Assembly (NCBI RefSeq): GCF_036046055.1
Contig: NZ_CP107939.1
Span: 7,626,001-7,690,000, forward strand
Origin: Nocardia sp. NBC_00403
GTDB taxonomy: Bacteria > Actinomycetota > Actinomycetes > Mycobacteriales > Mycobacteriaceae
Direction of reading: 5' to 3'
Length of the DNA: 64,000 bases
Part shown: piece by piece, positions 52,404 through 62,749 of the stretch
How positions within the stretch are numbered: position 1 is the stretch's first letter
Layout: the number at the start of each line of letters is the position of its first letter
The notes under the pieces: generated by a model
The model's database searches: none
What the model was told of the DNA's origin: nothing
Seen by the model: the letters and a program-made list of their open reading frames with translations, nothing else
Translations under genes and position numbers: made by a program

Positions 52404-53801
52404 TCATTCAGTGGCGAGGACCGGTTGCCGGGTGAAGGACGGTTTCCGGTCGTAGAGGCCGGTAATCACCACACCGACGACGACAGCCAGTAGGCCACCG
52501 ATAGCGACATGGATCCATGCTGTGTGCAGTCCTGACGGTGGTGTCGAGTGGAAATAGAGAATCGAGCGCAGGCCGGCCACGATCGGCTGCATCGGTTCGA
52601 ATTTCGCGATCACGCGAAAGAACGCGGGAGTCGCTTCGATGGGAATTGTGCCCGCTGAGGATGTCATGGCCATGGCAACGAAGAAGAACATATTGATCAA
52701 CGGGGCGAGAGACCCGAAGATCGCGAAGACCGTCAGGGCGCCGAGGGCAACGGCGTCGATCGTGGTGGCGGAGAACAGATACAGCTGCCACGGCGAGGCG
52801 ACAGGCATGTGAAGTGTTTTGGTCGCCAGGAGCTGGACCAATCCAGCGCTCAGAGGTGCCGCGATCAGCGCCACGCACCATTTGACAACCAGCATGTGTA
52901 GTCGGGACAGGTGGGTGTAGCGGCGACGTTGTACTTTCGGTCCGAGCTCAGTGGGCTGAAACCCGCTGGCGGAGTCCACCACCGGGTGGATCACCGAGGC
53001 GCCGACGAAGCCGAGAAGAACCAAGACCACCGCGTAATAGAAGACACTGGTCCCGGCCCCGGTGTGCGCCGGTAGTGGTGTCAGAGGCGCGGTCGCGACC
53101 GAGAACGGGTTGGCCAGCGCAGTAGTGGCGGCAGCGGTCGGCGCGTTCTGCGGCAACTTGGCACCCAAGTCCACGTTTACTGCGGCGACTACTGGCGCGA
53201 GGTACCCGGTGAACAATCCAGTGCTCATCGTCGCGGCAGCCGGATTGGTGTCAAGATGGATCACCGCGTGCGTGGCAGCACCTGGCGATCCGCTGGCGAG
53301 CCGGGAGATCTCGGCATTGAAATCGGCGGGTACGCGGACCGCTCCGAAGATCTTGCCGCCATCCATCTGCTCGCGTTCCTGCTCGGCGGTCGTCGGAATG
53401 AGCTCGATTGCCTCATGGTCGACGCCCTGTGTGATAGCCGCACCGACCTGATCGGCGGCGCCGATACTGCTGGCGGTCTGAGGCTCGACGACCATGGCGA
53501 CCGGAAGCCCGCGCAGGCTTCCGATCGGGTCGAGGGTACCGCCGAGATAGACCGCAGGCAGAGTTAGTGCCAGGATCAGCATCACGACCAACGGCGGGAA
53601 CCAGGTGCCGGGGTGGCGGCCGAAGTCACGAGTGATCTTCAGGGAATTGCGGAATTCGACGGTTACCAGAGAGCCCCCTTTCCTGCGAACCAGTTTCAGG
53701 ACAGGGCGTTTGGCGGAGCGCGCCTCGAGTTGTTCGGCAAGGACCTGTCCGGCGAATTTTCCGCGGGCGGCGGGGTTGGCGTATCGCACCTCGGGGTTCA
53801 T
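52404..53801 (-). CDS. DUF3533-like ABC-2 family membrane protein
   Basis: Membrane protein of about 465 residues. After a basic N-terminus it has one helix (WFPPLVVMLILALTLPAVYLGG), a large outside domain (residues about 100-255, with VAMVVEPQTASSIGAADQVGAAITQ and KIFGAVRVPADFNAEISRL), and five C-terminal helices, ending with a helix and YDRKPSFTRQ. This layout is that of YhgE/Pip- or SNG1-like DUF3533 proteins, related to ABC-2 permeases; roles in efflux or envelope transport are proposed in the family. The start ATG at 53799-53801 overlaps the stop of the upstream gene (ATGA). Confidence 0.8.
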   Translation of the reverse strand: MNPEVRYANPAARGKFAGQVLAEQLEARSAKRPVLKLVRRKGGSLVTVEFRNSLKITRDFGRHPGTWFPPLVVMLILALTLPAVYLGGTLDPIGSLRGLPVAMVVEPQTASSIGAADQVGAAITQGVDHEAIELIPTTAEQEREQMDGGKIFGAVRVPADFNAEISRLASGSPGAATHAVIHLDTNPAAATMSTGLFTGYLAPVVAAVNVDLGAKLPQNAPTAAATTALANPFSVATAPLTPLPAHTGAGTSVFYYAVVLVLLGFVGASVIHPVVDSASGFQPTELGPKVQRRRYTHLSRLHMLVVKWCVALIAAPLSAGLVQLLATKTLHMPVASPWQLYLFSATTIDAVALGALTVFAIFGSLAPLINMFFFVAMAMTSSAGTIPIEATPAFFRVIAKFEPMQPIVAGLRSILYFHSTPPSGLHTAWIHVAIGGLLAVVVGVVITGLYDRKPSFTRQPVLATE

Positions 53802-54244
53802 ACCGGCGAGGCGGTCGGCGAGGCGGTCGGCCCAGTCTCGCGATCCGGTGCTGCCGAGTCGCGTTTCTCGGCGATTCGGCGGCTGATCTCGCCCCACGAC
53901 AGGGGCAACTCGTCCGCCGGCGCATTGAAAAACACGAAGGTCGCATCCCGCATGACCCTTCGCTTGCGCGCGACAGTCGACTTATGGGGCTCGGAGCCCG
54001 CATAGGCGTAGATTGCCGCCTTGTCGTCCCAAGCAGAGTAGGTCCAGAAGGTGCCCTTCAGCATTTCTGCTTTCAAGGCCACACCCAGCGCTCCTGGAGA
54101 ACGGCGGGCCTGCCACCACAAGGTCAGTGACGCGATGAGGAAGCCGGGGGCGTTTACCAACGACTTGACCTCGAGGCGCGAAGCCATGCATTGGACCTCG
54201 GGGGTGGTGGGGTTACCGACCGTCTTCCACGGAAGCGTTGGCAT
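53798..54244 (-). CDS. ABM-fold/DUF3291-like protein
   Basis: Small soluble protein of about 148 residues with the pattern of monooxygenase-like dimeric alpha-beta barrels: MASRLEVKSLVNAPGFLIASLTLWWQ, GALGVALKAEMLKGTFWTYSAWDDKAAIYAYAGSEPHKSTVARKRRVMRDATFVFFNAPADELPLSWGEI. The conserved W-T-x-S-x-W-x-D-x-x-x-x-x-Y region and HKSTVARKR are typical of this DUF. No catalytic role is established. The ATG at 54244 follows AAGAG. Coupled to the membrane protein downstream and divergent from a LysR gene. Confidence 0.75.
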   Translation of the reverse strand: MPTLPWKTVGNPTTPEVQCMASRLEVKSLVNAPGFLIASLTLWWQARRSPGALGVALKAEMLKGTFWTYSAWDDKAAIYAYAGSEPHKSTVARKRRVMRDATFVFFNAPADELPLSWGEISRRIAEKRDSAAPDRETGPTASPTASPV

Positions 54245-54390
54245 TGGCTGCTCTTTTCGATCAGGAGGGCGGCGGCGAACTGCCGTCTTCTCAAAGGTTG
54301 TCGAGGTTTCAGCCTCGGTTCGCGGTGAGAATTCATCAACGGCGAACTGCTTATAATGCGGTAAGCCACCGTGATTGATAGGAAAACCGC

Positions 54391-55383
54391 ATGGACCTGC
54401 GCGATCTGGATCTGCGCGACATCGAGATCTTTCTGATGTTGTCCGCCGAGTTGCATTTCGGCCGGACCGCCGAGCGGTTGCACCTCTCACCAGCCCGGGT
54501 CAGTCAGGTGATCTCGAAACTGGAACGTCGCATCGGCGGCAAACTCTTCGAAAGATCCAGTCGCACAGTGACATTGACACCGATCGGACGACAGCTGCGT
54601 GACGACTTGCAGACCAACTATCGTGACCTGCGGGCCAGCCTGGGCCGGGCGGCCCGCTCAGCCCGCTACGGCGACGCAGGCATACTGCGGCTGGGAATCA
54701 CCAGTAGCAACCTCGGCAACGTCCGCCCGCTGCTGAACACCTTCCAATCCCAGCATCCCCACTGCACCTTGCACATCGAGCACGTCCACTTCGGCAACCC
54801 CTTCGGCGCTCTGCGTGGCGACGACATCGACGCACTGGTGAGCTGGCTTCCCATCGAGGAGCCCGATCTGGTGGTGGGCCCGACTCTCTATGAGGAACCG
54901 TTCATGCTGCTCGTTGGTGCGGATCACCCACTGGCACAACGTGAATCGGCCTCATACGAGGATCTGGCCGACTACGGCGTCTTCGGAGTGCCCCCATCCG
55001 ACCCGGTCAACCTGCCCCCCGACTACTGGACCGCCGCCGCCGTTCCCTACTTCACCCCCAGCGGCCGCCCCATTCTCCGCACCGCCCACGCCGCCAACTT
55101 CCAAGACCTGATATTGCTCGTAGCGGCGGGCAAGGCCATCACCCCGGTGCACGCCCACGCCGCCCGCTACTACTCGAGACCCGACGTCACCTACATCCCC
55201 ATGCCCGATGTACCACCCGCCCGTTGGGCCCTGATCTGGCGCCGATCCGCCGAAACCGACCTCATCAAAGACCTGGCCACAGCCGCCATCCTCACTGGCG
55301 GTCATTTGCAGATTCCCGATGCGGAGGACGAAGCAGCAGACCATTCGGTCGCATCGGCCGGATCCCGCGGCAGCACCTCATGA
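54391..55383 (+). CDS. LysR family transcriptional regulator
   Basis: Regulator of 330 residues. The N-terminal winged helix (DIEIFLMLSAELHFGRTAERLHLSPARVSQVISKLERRIGGKLFERSSRTVTLTPIGRQL) is canonical. The effector domain follows (GILRLGITSSNLGNVRPLL... FMLLVGADHPLAQ... LILLVAAGKAITPVHAHAARYY). It starts at the ATG at 54391, with AGGAAAA upstream. It is divergent from the DUF3291-like and DUF3533-like gene pair and probably regulates them. The Ala/Asp/Ser-rich C-terminal tail runs into IS110-related debris, so the last 15-20 residues may not be ancestral. Confidence 0.92.
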   Translation: MDLRDLDLRDIEIFLMLSAELHFGRTAERLHLSPARVSQVISKLERRIGGKLFERSSRTVTLTPIGRQLRDDLQTNYRDLRASLGRAARSARYGDAGILRLGITSSNLGNVRPLLNTFQSQHPHCTLHIEHVHFGNPFGALRGDDIDALVSWLPIEEPDLVVGPTLYEEPFMLLVGADHPLAQRESASYEDLADYGVFGVPPSDPVNLPPDYWTAAAVPYFTPSGRPILRTAHAANFQDLILLVAAGKAITPVHAHAARYYSRPDVTYIPMPDVPPARWALIWRRSAETDLIKDLATAAILTGGHLQIPDAEDEAADHSVASAGSRGSTS

Positions 55384-55682
55384 AGCCCGAGTTTCAGCCC
55401 ATGAGCTGTTCTCAGCACCGGATTCCCGGAGGTGCACAGCGTCTTTCGACGCGCACGTGACTCCCGCGTCCGTTGCATCAGGACGCGAATGGCGTCGTCG
55501 GAATCGTCCGCCAATCTCGACACCACGGAATCGGCGTGCGGATCGGGCCAGTCGGCGGCCACATATGCCGCTGTCACTCGCACGTCCGGTCCTCGCGTCG
55601 CGCGGCGATCCGCAAGGCCTCCGCGGCACCGGCCTCGGCGATCATCTCGCGAGACTCGCCGCCTTGGCGGCCAGCATCGCGA

Positions 55683-55850
55683 TTCGATCGCCCATACGCG
55701 GTCAGGGAAACGCTGTGTCGCGGTGAGCATCTCGCTGTAACCAGCCGCGTCGGTGCCGTACCGGCCGGCGGCCAGTGCTGTGGCATTGTGGTCGATGACT
55801 TCTATGGTGGCTGAGCGTTTGTGTGGGTCCATCCCGATGATGACCGTCAC
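55683..55850 (-). mobile_element. IS110-family transposase N-terminal fragment
   Basis: The minus-strand frame opens MTVIIGMDPHKRSATIEVID then HNATALAAGRYGTDAAGYSE and MLTATQRFPDRVWAIE, the start of an IS110 (RuvC-like DEDD) transposase including the first catalytic Asp (MDPHK). After WAIE the expected continuation is missing. Text resuming in other frames, such as VTAAYVAADWPDPHADS, is not IS110. Confidence 0.75.
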
Positions 55851-56331
55851 CGGGGTCCTTCCTCGGTTCGAACGAACAGGTGTCCGTGCGGGAAGGCACC
55901 GCTACTTCGAGCCAGGGCAGACCCCTTTTCAGCCACGCCCGCACGGCACCCGGTGGAACGCAAGCCATTAGTGAGCCACACCAAACGACACCGGGGGCAG
56001 CCGCTTAGGGAACCTCCCACCGGGTACCTGGACCCGATCCTGGCGGGGAACGAGCCCTACCGCCGGTCTTTGAGCACCGTCGTGGGGTGTGTAGGTGAAG
56101 GAGTAGGAGATGGTGTCTTGGGACGGCTTCTCTGGGACACCGTTGGGCAGATAGATCAAGCAAGTCCGCGAGGCCGGGGTACCCGAACTCGAACCTTTCC
56201 TGGTCAGCCTCGACCAAGACCACGACGCCGCGCCGCCCCCCAGCCAGCATCCACCTCGGACCGACGCATGCCCCGATCCGCCGAAAACGGGCCGAAACCG
56301 TGCGGTAAGCGTGGGGTTGGTTCAAATAAAA
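55851..56331. other. Gap without a supported gene
   Basis: About 480 bases between the IS110 fragment and hairpin copy B. It probably includes the outer part of the former insertion sequence. No intact gene or clear inverted repeat was identified. Confidence 0.45.
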
Positions 56332-56366
56332 CAGGTCAGGCCCGGTGCTAGACCGGGCCTGACCTG
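56332..56366. terminator. Terminator-like hairpin, copy B
   Basis: CAGGTCAGGCCCGGT (56332-56346), loop GCTAG, ACCGGGCCTGACCTG (56352-56366), a perfect 15-base stem. The 20 bases before it (GTGGGGTTGGTTCAAATAAA) match copy A at 52030 closely. Confidence 0.7.
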
Positions 56367-56373
56367 CGATTTT

Positions 56374-57531
56374 GTGGACCTTGAGGGACCTTACTCGAAC
56401 ACGAACACGCAGGTAGAAGCCCTGGAAGCCCTGATTAAGAAGCTGCCTGACACCACGACAACCACCCAGCCGACTGCGGAACGGCCCGCTCCACGGCGGG
56501 CACGGCAACTCGATGCCGACCAAGTCGCGGAACTGATCACCGGATACCAGACCGGATCCACCGTGTACGAACTCGCCGCCCGGTTGATCGATGGTCTCGG
56601 CGAGGTGATCCGCGAGCAACAGCCCGATCTCGTTGTCGTCCAGGGCGATACGACGACAGCGCTGGCCGGCGCGCTGGCCGCCTTCTATGAGCGTGTTCCA
56701 GTCGCACATGTGGAGGCCGGCTTGCGCACCGGCATGCCGAACAACCCTTTTCCCGAGGAGATCAACCGCAGGCTCATCGCTCGGGTCGCACGCTGGCACT
56801 TCGCCCCCACCGCCCGCGCTGCCGAACATCTGCAGGCCGAGGGCATAGTGGAGTCGACGATATTCACCACCGGCAATACCGTCATCGACAATCTGCTCTG
56901 GGTCCCGTCCCAGGGTGCGGGGCGCAACCACTTCGGCACCGACCTGCGCCACATCCTGCTCACCCTGCACCGCAGAGAAAACCAGGGCGACACAATGTGC
57001 CACATGGGCAGCGCTATCCGGCGGCTCGCCGATCGCGGCGATGTCGAGATCGTGGTGCCGCTGCACAAAAGCCCCGCCGTCCGAGAGGCACTACTGCCCG
57101 AACTGACCGATCACCCCAACATCCGGGTCGTCGAGCCCCTTGACTATATGGACTTCTCCGCCACCCTCGCCGCCTGTGACCTCGTGTTGACCGACTCGGG
57201 CGGCATCCAGGAGGAGGCGCCCGCCCTCGGCAAACCGACCCTGGTCTTGCGGACTACCACCGAGCGTCCTGAGGCCGTGGAGGTCGGCGCGGCAAAGTTG
57301 GTTGGCATCGAACCCGACGCGATCGTGGACGCGGCAGCCACCCTACTGGACGACCACGCAGCGTACAAGCGAATGGCTAACGCGGGCAACCCTTTCGGGG
57401 ACGGCCACGCCGGCGACCGCATCGTGGCCCAACTGGCCGCGGACTTCGGACCCGCACCGGTGAACGCCAGAGTGATCCCCGATCCGGCGCTCACCCGCCG
57501 GCAGCACCGAACCACCCCGGTAGGTGGTTGA
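56374..57531 (+). CDS. wecB: In-frame fusion of an HTH-protein N-terminus to a 5'-truncated UDP-GlcNAc 2-epimerase (WecB)
   Basis: The product (about 385 residues if GTG 56374 is used) has two unrelated parts. Residues 1-68 read SNTNTQVEALEALIKKLPD, then RRARQLDADQVAELITGYQT and GSTVYELAAR, the start of an actinobacterial helix-turn-helix protein. From there on it is WecB: LIDGLGEVIREQQPDLVVVQ, GDTTTALAGALAAF, HVEAGLRTG, NPFPEEINRR, TGNTVIDNLL, LLTLHRRENQG, LTDSGGIQEEAP. The first 80-90 residues of WecB, including GTRPE, are missing. WecB makes UDP-ManNAc for cell-wall or surface glycans; without the N-terminal Rossmann half of its first domain this copy is probably inactive. Confidence 0.75.
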   Translation: MDLEGPYSNTNTQVEALEALIKKLPDTTTTTQPTAERPAPRRARQLDADQVAELITGYQTGSTVYELAARLIDGLGEVIREQQPDLVVVQGDTTTALAGALAAFYERVPVAHVEAGLRTGMPNNPFPEEINRRLIARVARWHFAPTARAAEHLQAEGIVESTIFTTGNTVIDNLLWVPSQGAGRNHFGTDLRHILLTLHRRENQGDTMCHMGSAIRRLADRGDVEIVVPLHKSPAVREALLPELTDHPNIRVVEPLDYMDFSATLAACDLVLTDSGGIQEEAPALGKPTLVLRTTTERPEAVEVGAAKLVGIEPDAIVDAAATLLDDHAAYKRMANAGNPFGDGHAGDRIVAQLAADFGPAPVNARVIPDPALTRRQHRTTPVGG

Positions 57532-58788
57532 GGCAGACCCTGCTGGTTTTCACCAACCCACGCCAGGGGTCCGAAAGGCGGCGCGCGGGCCGCCCCTGGC
57601 CCGGCCGCGTCGCGGTCGCCATCTTTCGGCACGAGCTGTTGACGGTCACGATTACCGAACATCAGGCAACTCGTACCAGCCGACAGCGAGCCAGGCCAGC
57701 CCTCCGCACATGCCGAAGCGTCGACGGCCGCGAAGGCATCAGTACCGCTGGCCGGTATGCGCGGCCAAGGACAAGCTCGTTACGAGATCACTTGCAGCGC
57801 AGGGTGTTACGTAACGATCGAGTGATCGCGTGCCGGTCCGGGCGTCCAGATCGACGCGTGGTTGTGGATGTCCGCGTCGAAGGACTGCATCTCCCGCGCG
57901 TGCCGCGACGATGGGAATTCGGCGCTCATCGGGTACGCGAGGCCGGATGTCTCTATGCTCCAGTAGGTTTGATCTCCGATCTGGTTGCTGACGGTTAAGT
58001 TGGCGAACATCTGTCAGGTGGGCTTCTGGGAAGCTGTTCTCGATCTGCCGGAGCTGGTGCCAGGCGTCGATGTTGGCTGGTGCTGCGGAATCTCAGTACC
58101 GATCCCCGTTGCGCACTGTAGAATTTTGTACGGCAACGAGTTCGAGTACGGCAGGCAGAGCGCACACCTTCTTTCCACGCCGAACGGGACAGGGGATTTA
58201 GATGTCTCCCAGCATCGGTTATTCCGACGTCTTCACTCGCTCCACACTATGGCAATGCGAAAGTCGTTCTGGGGCAAGGCGATTATCGCCAGTCACTGTT
58301 CTATGACCAATGCCGACATCAGTCGTCGCGTTCCCCGTTTCAGAGACCACCTCTGACCGGTTGCGCGATGAGATGTCCGGTCGTCAGGTGATGGCCTGCT
58401 GAGCGTGCGATGTGGCAGTCTTCCCCGCCAGGTGCTGGCCATACTTCGATTCGAGTGAGCGCTCATGCCGCTTGCGGGGCGCTCGGCAGGGCGAAACCGT
58501 TGCCGCACAAACTATCCGCTATTCCGTTGATCGCGCGGGGCCGTCTCTTCCGTGGCCTCGAGCTGCTGACCAAGACCGAGTCTTCATTCTGATTGTCGAG
58601 TGACAGACCCGACTATCGAGTGACAGTCCAGCATCTCCGCACTGCCTGCCGATGTGCTGCCCAGCCTGCCATCGATCGCCAGTAGCCGTCATGTGCCACC
58701 GCAGCGGACGCGACCCCGATACGGGTGCCGTCTGGGCGTATGTCGTGTGGGTGTGCTGCCGGTCAAGGAAGAAGTAAGGAGGGACGAC
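57532..58788. other. 1.26-kb region without a confident gene, upstream of urease
   Basis: Several short frames exist. The only one with protein-like text is on the minus strand at 57807-58010 (67 codons; NQIGDQTYWSIETSGLAYPM, SAEFPSSRHAREMQSFD), without a ribosome site, perhaps a remnant. The direct repeat at 58591-58626 is the one structured element near the urease promoter. Confidence 0.4.
58591..58626. repeat. 20-base-spaced direct repeat upstream of urease
   Basis: GATTGTCGAGTGACAG (58591-58606) and GACTATCGAGTGACAG (58611-58626) agree at 14 of 16 positions and are exactly 20 bases apart, two helical turns, so a regulator could bind both on one face. They lie about 165-200 bases before the urease start. 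Confidence 0.5.
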
Positions 58789-59526
58789 ATGCATCTGACT
58801 CCGCACGAGCAGGAGCGCCTGCTCATCCATGTAGCGGCGGACGTGGCCCGCCGACGCCAAGAACGTGGCCTGAAGCTGAATTACCCGGAAGCGATGGCGC
58901 TGCTGACGGTGTACGTCTACGAAGAGGCGCGGGCGGGGACGCTCGTACAGGACATCATGGACTCCGGTCGTCAGCAGCTATGTCGTGATCAGCTGATGGA
59001 AGGTGTCCCGGAGATGATCAAGGACGTCCAGGTGGAGGCGACCTTCCCTGATGGCACGAAACTCGTGACGATCACCAACCCTATCCAGCCACACCAGGCG
59101 GCTCACCCCTGTGGGCCAGTACACATGCTGAAGGTCGAACCCGTTCAGGACACGACAGTGCAACCGGTGCATCCGGGAAAGGTGGAGTACCCAGACGGGG
59201 AGCCGCCGATCGAATTCAATGAGCAGTTGAAGGATTCGACGAGGAAGGTGGATGTGTCCAACCCCGGAAAACGTCCGATCCAAGTGGGCTCGCACTACCA
59301 CTTCGCCGAGGCCAATCCCGGCTTGGACTTCGATCGTCAGGACGCCCACGGCATGCGGCTGAACATGGCGGCCGGGACCTCCCAGCGTTTCGAACCCGAG
59401 TGCGGCCCCGTCGAGGTCGAGCTCGTGCCTATCGAGGGTGAGCGTGTCGTGCTGGGCCTGCGCGGCGAAGTGAGCGGCCCTCTCGATCCTGCGCCCACAC
59501 AACGAAACGGGAGGACCTCTCGATGA
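58789..59526 (+). CDS. ureAB: Urease gamma-beta fusion subunit (UreA-UreB)
   Basis: Structural subunit of nickel urease, which hydrolyses urea to ammonia and carbamate. The 245-residue protein joins UreA (1-100: [43 protein letters not shown]) to UreB (about 130-245: [49 protein letters not shown]) through a linker of about 30 residues. Most actinobacteria have these as separate genes; fused forms are known, for example in Helicobacter. AAGGAGG lies six bases before the ATG. The stop overlaps the ureC start (ATGA). Confidence 0.95.
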   Translation: MHLTPHEQERLLIHVAADVARRRQERGLKLNYPEAMALLTVYVYEEARAGTLVQDIMDSGRQQLCRDQLMEGVPEMIKDVQVEATFPDGTKLVTITNPIQPHQAAHPCGPVHMLKVEPVQDTTVQPVHPGKVEYPDGEPPIEFNEQLKDSTRKVDVSNPGKRPIQVGSHYHFAEANPGLDFDRQDAHGMRLNMAAGTSQRFEPECGPVEVELVPIEGERVVLGLRGEVSGPLDPAPTQRNGRTSR

Positions 59527-61346
59527 CCATGAAAAGGGAAGCGTACGAGAATCCACTGACCCGCGAGGAGTACAACGAGCTGTTCGGGCCGACGGCCGGC
59601 GACCGGATCCGGCTCGCGGACACCGCCTTATCCATCCAGATCACCGAGGACTGGGCCGGCGGGCCCGGCCGTAGCGGGAACGAGGTCGTCTTCGGCGGCG
59701 GCAAGGTGATTCGTGAGTCGATGGGCCAGTCCAGCATCCCCCGCGATCCCGGCCCGCGCGATACGCGCAGGCCTGCGGACACCGTCATAACAGGCGCGGT
59801 GGTATTGGACCACTGGGGAGTGGTCAAAGCGGATGTGGCTCTGCGCGACGGCAGGATCCAGGCGCTGGGCAAGGCATACAACCCCGAGACGATGGACCCG
59901 ATGCACGGTGACGATGGGACTCCCTCCGACATCGTGATCGGTCCGGAAACAGAGGTCATTTCGGGCAAGGGCCGCATTCTCACCGCCGGCGGCGTGGACA
60001 CCCATGTGCACTTTCTGTGTCCGGAACAGATTCACGTAGCCCTCGCGGCTGGTGTGACCACGTTGATCGGCGGCGGAACCGGTCCCGCCGAGGGGTCCAC
60101 CGCCACCACCGTGACGCCCGGCAAGTGGCATCTGGCCCGGATGTTCGAGGCGCTGGACGACTTCCCCGTCAACATCGGTCTGCTGGGCAAGGGCAGCACC
60201 ACATCCAAGACCTCGCTGTACAACCAGGTGGACGCCGGTGTTCTCGGCTTCAAGATCCACGAGGACTGGGGAGCGACCCCCGCGGTCCTCGACGCGTGCC
60301 TTCGGGTCTGCGACGACACCGGCGTGCAGCTCGCACTCCACGCAGACTCGCTGAACGAGGCCGGCTTCGTCGACGACACGATCAAAGCCATCGGCGGGCG
60401 CTGCCTGCATGTCTTCCACATCGAGGGCGCCGGCGGCGGCCATGCCCCCGACATGATCAAGATGGCGAGTCACCCCAATGTCCTGCCTGCTTCGACCAAC
60501 CCGACCCGACCCTTGACGGTGAACACCGTCGCAGAACACCTGGACATGATGATGGTCTGCCACCACCTCAATCCGGAAATCCCGGCAGATCTGGCCTTCG
60601 CCGACTCACGGATCCGCCCTTCCACCATGGCGGCCGAGGACCTGCTGCACGATATGGGCGCGATCTCCATAATGTCCTCCGACGCCCAGGCCATGGGCCG
60701 CATCGGTGAGATGATCATCCGTACCTGGCAGACCGCGCACGTGATGAAGAACCGTGTCGGCTTCCTGGATGGAGACAACGGCTCGGATAATCACCGCGCC
60801 CGCCGCTACATCGCGAAGTACACCGTCAATCCCGCGATAGCCCACGGCATCGACCACGAGGTCGGCTCGGTCGAGGTCGGCAAACTCGCTGATCTGGTGC
60901 TGTGGGAGCCGAAGTTCTTCGGCGTCAAACCACACCTGGTCCTCAAGGGTGGCCAGATCGCCTACGCCCAGGTGGGAGACGCCAACGCGTCGATCCCCAC
61001 GCCGCAGCCGATCCTGCCGCGTGCGGTGTGGGCAGCTCAGGGCCGGGCCCCCGCGGCCAATTCGTTCAACTTCGTCACACAGCGGGCCCTGGACAAGGGG
61101 CTGGCCCAAAGGCTCGGCGTCAGCAAGCAGTTCCGCGCCATCGAAGACACCCGGGGCCGTGGAAAGAGCAGCATGCTGGAAAACAACGCCACGCCCGAAA
61201 TCGACGTGGACCCCGAGACCTTCACGGTGGAAATCGGCGGAAAATCGACAGGGGACAACATGACCGAGGTGGACGGGCAGAAGATGCTCCCCAAGCAGGA
61301 TCACGCCACCGCGCTGCCGATGGCCCAGCGCTACTTCCTGTTCTGA
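59523..61346 (+). CDS. ureC: Urease alpha subunit
   Basis: Catalytic subunit of urease, 607 residues (usual about 570). The nickel site is complete: His161 and His163 in THVHF, the lysine to be carbamylated, Lys244, in GFKIHEDWG, His ligands in [16 protein letters not shown], the metal Asp in [10 protein letters not shown], and the flap histidine region MVCHHLNP (347-348). The extra length comes from an insertion near residues 115-135 ([19 protein letters not shown]) and a longer C-terminal stretch before the conserved end [11 protein letters not shown] ([18 protein letters not shown]). Coupled to ureAB and followed within three bases by ureF. Confidence 0.97.
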   Translation: MTMKREAYENPLTREEYNELFGPTAGDRIRLADTALSIQITEDWAGGPGRSGNEVVFGGGKVIRESMGQSSIPRDPGPRDTRRPADTVITGAVVLDHWGVVKADVALRDGRIQALGKAYNPETMDPMHGDDGTPSDIVIGPETEVISGKGRILTAGGVDTHVHFLCPEQIHVALAAGVTTLIGGGTGPAEGSTATTVTPGKWHLARMFEALDDFPVNIGLLGKGSTTSKTSLYNQVDAGVLGFKIHEDWGATPAVLDACLRVCDDTGVQLALHADSLNEAGFVDDTIKAIGGRCLHVFHIEGAGGGHAPDMIKMASHPNVLPASTNPTRPLTVNTVAEHLDMMMVCHHLNPEIPADLAFADSRIRPSTMAAEDLLHDMGAISIMSSDAQAMGRIGEMIIRTWQTAHVMKNRVGFLDGDNGSDNHRARRYIAKYTVNPAIAHGIDHEVGSVEVGKLADLVLWEPKFFGVKPHLVLKGGQIAYAQVGDANASIPTPQPILPRAVWAAQGRAPAANSFNFVTQRALDKGLAQRLGVSKQFRAIEDTRGRGKSSMLENNATPEIDVDPETFTVEIGGKSTGDNMTEVDGQKMLPKQDHATALPMAQRYFLF

Positions 61347-61349
61347 CCG

Positions 61350-62024
61350 ATGAGCCGCGCAACCCTGCTCATCCTGGCCGATGGCCGCTTCCCCGCCGGA
61401 GGACACGCGCACTCCGGCGGGATGGAAGCTGCCATTGCTCGCGCAGCGATCCGTGACGCAGACTGTCTGCAGACGTTCTGCCAGGGACGGCTGCACACCA
61501 CGGGTCTGGTCGCCGCGGCCCTGGCGGCCGCGACGGCCGCCGGCGCCGACCCACTGGCACTGGACGAGGCCGCTGATGCTCGCACCCCTGTCCTCGCGTT
61601 GCGCGACATCGCCCGCAAACAGGGACGGCAGATGATGCGCGCCGCGCGTGCCGTGTGGCCGGCACCCGAACTCGACAAGCTCGCCCGGGACCGCCCGCAG
61701 GGTACTCACCAACCCGTGGTGCTGGGCTTGACTGCTCGCGTGGCCGGCCTGACGTCCCTGGACGCCGCGTACGCCGCCGCCTACGAGAGCGTCAGCGGCC
61801 CAGCCACCGCAGCGGTACGACTGCTGGGCCTGGATCCCTTCGAAGCCACCGCCGTTCTTGTCCGGCTCGCCGACGACCTGGACCAGGTCGCCGACCGTGC
61901 GGCACGAGTTGCCGACCGTGTGGCAGATGAAGGCACCGCCGTGCTGCCCGCCAACTCCGCGCCACTGCTCGACGTCACCGCCGCGCAACACGCCCAGTGG
62001 CCGGTCCGCCTGTTCGCTTCCTGA
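61350..62024 (+). CDS. ureF: Urease accessory protein UreF
   Basis: Nickel-insertion accessory protein of 224 residues, helical. It opens [31 protein letters not shown], the UreF hallmark (D-G-x-F-P-x-G-x-x-x-x-S-x-G-x-E), and contains [18 protein letters not shown] and [10 protein letters not shown], which are family motifs. UreF acts as the bridge between UreG/UreD and the apo-urease and as a check on UreG GTPase. The ATG lies three bases after the ureC stop. The gene is in the common actinobacterial order ureC-ureF-ureG-ureD. Confidence 0.93.
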   Translation: MSRATLLILADGRFPAGGHAHSGGMEAAIARAAIRDADCLQTFCQGRLHTTGLVAAALAAATAAGADPLALDEAADARTPVLALRDIARKQGRQMMRAARAVWPAPELDKLARDRPQGTHQPVVLGLTARVAGLTSLDAAYAAAYESVSGPATAAVRLLGLDPFEATAVLVRLADDLDQVADRAARVADRVADEGTAVLPANSAPLLDVTAAQHAQWPVRLFAS

Positions 62025-62056
62025 CCACACCCGTTCACACCGCTGAGGAGACCTCC

Positions 62057-62745
<689 letters not shown>

Positions 62746-62749
<4 letters not shown>

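Noticed and set aside
55302..55682. Continuation of the minus-strand frame after the IS110 start
   Set aside because: The text after WAIE is not transposase and overlaps the LysR 3' end; it is treated as debris.
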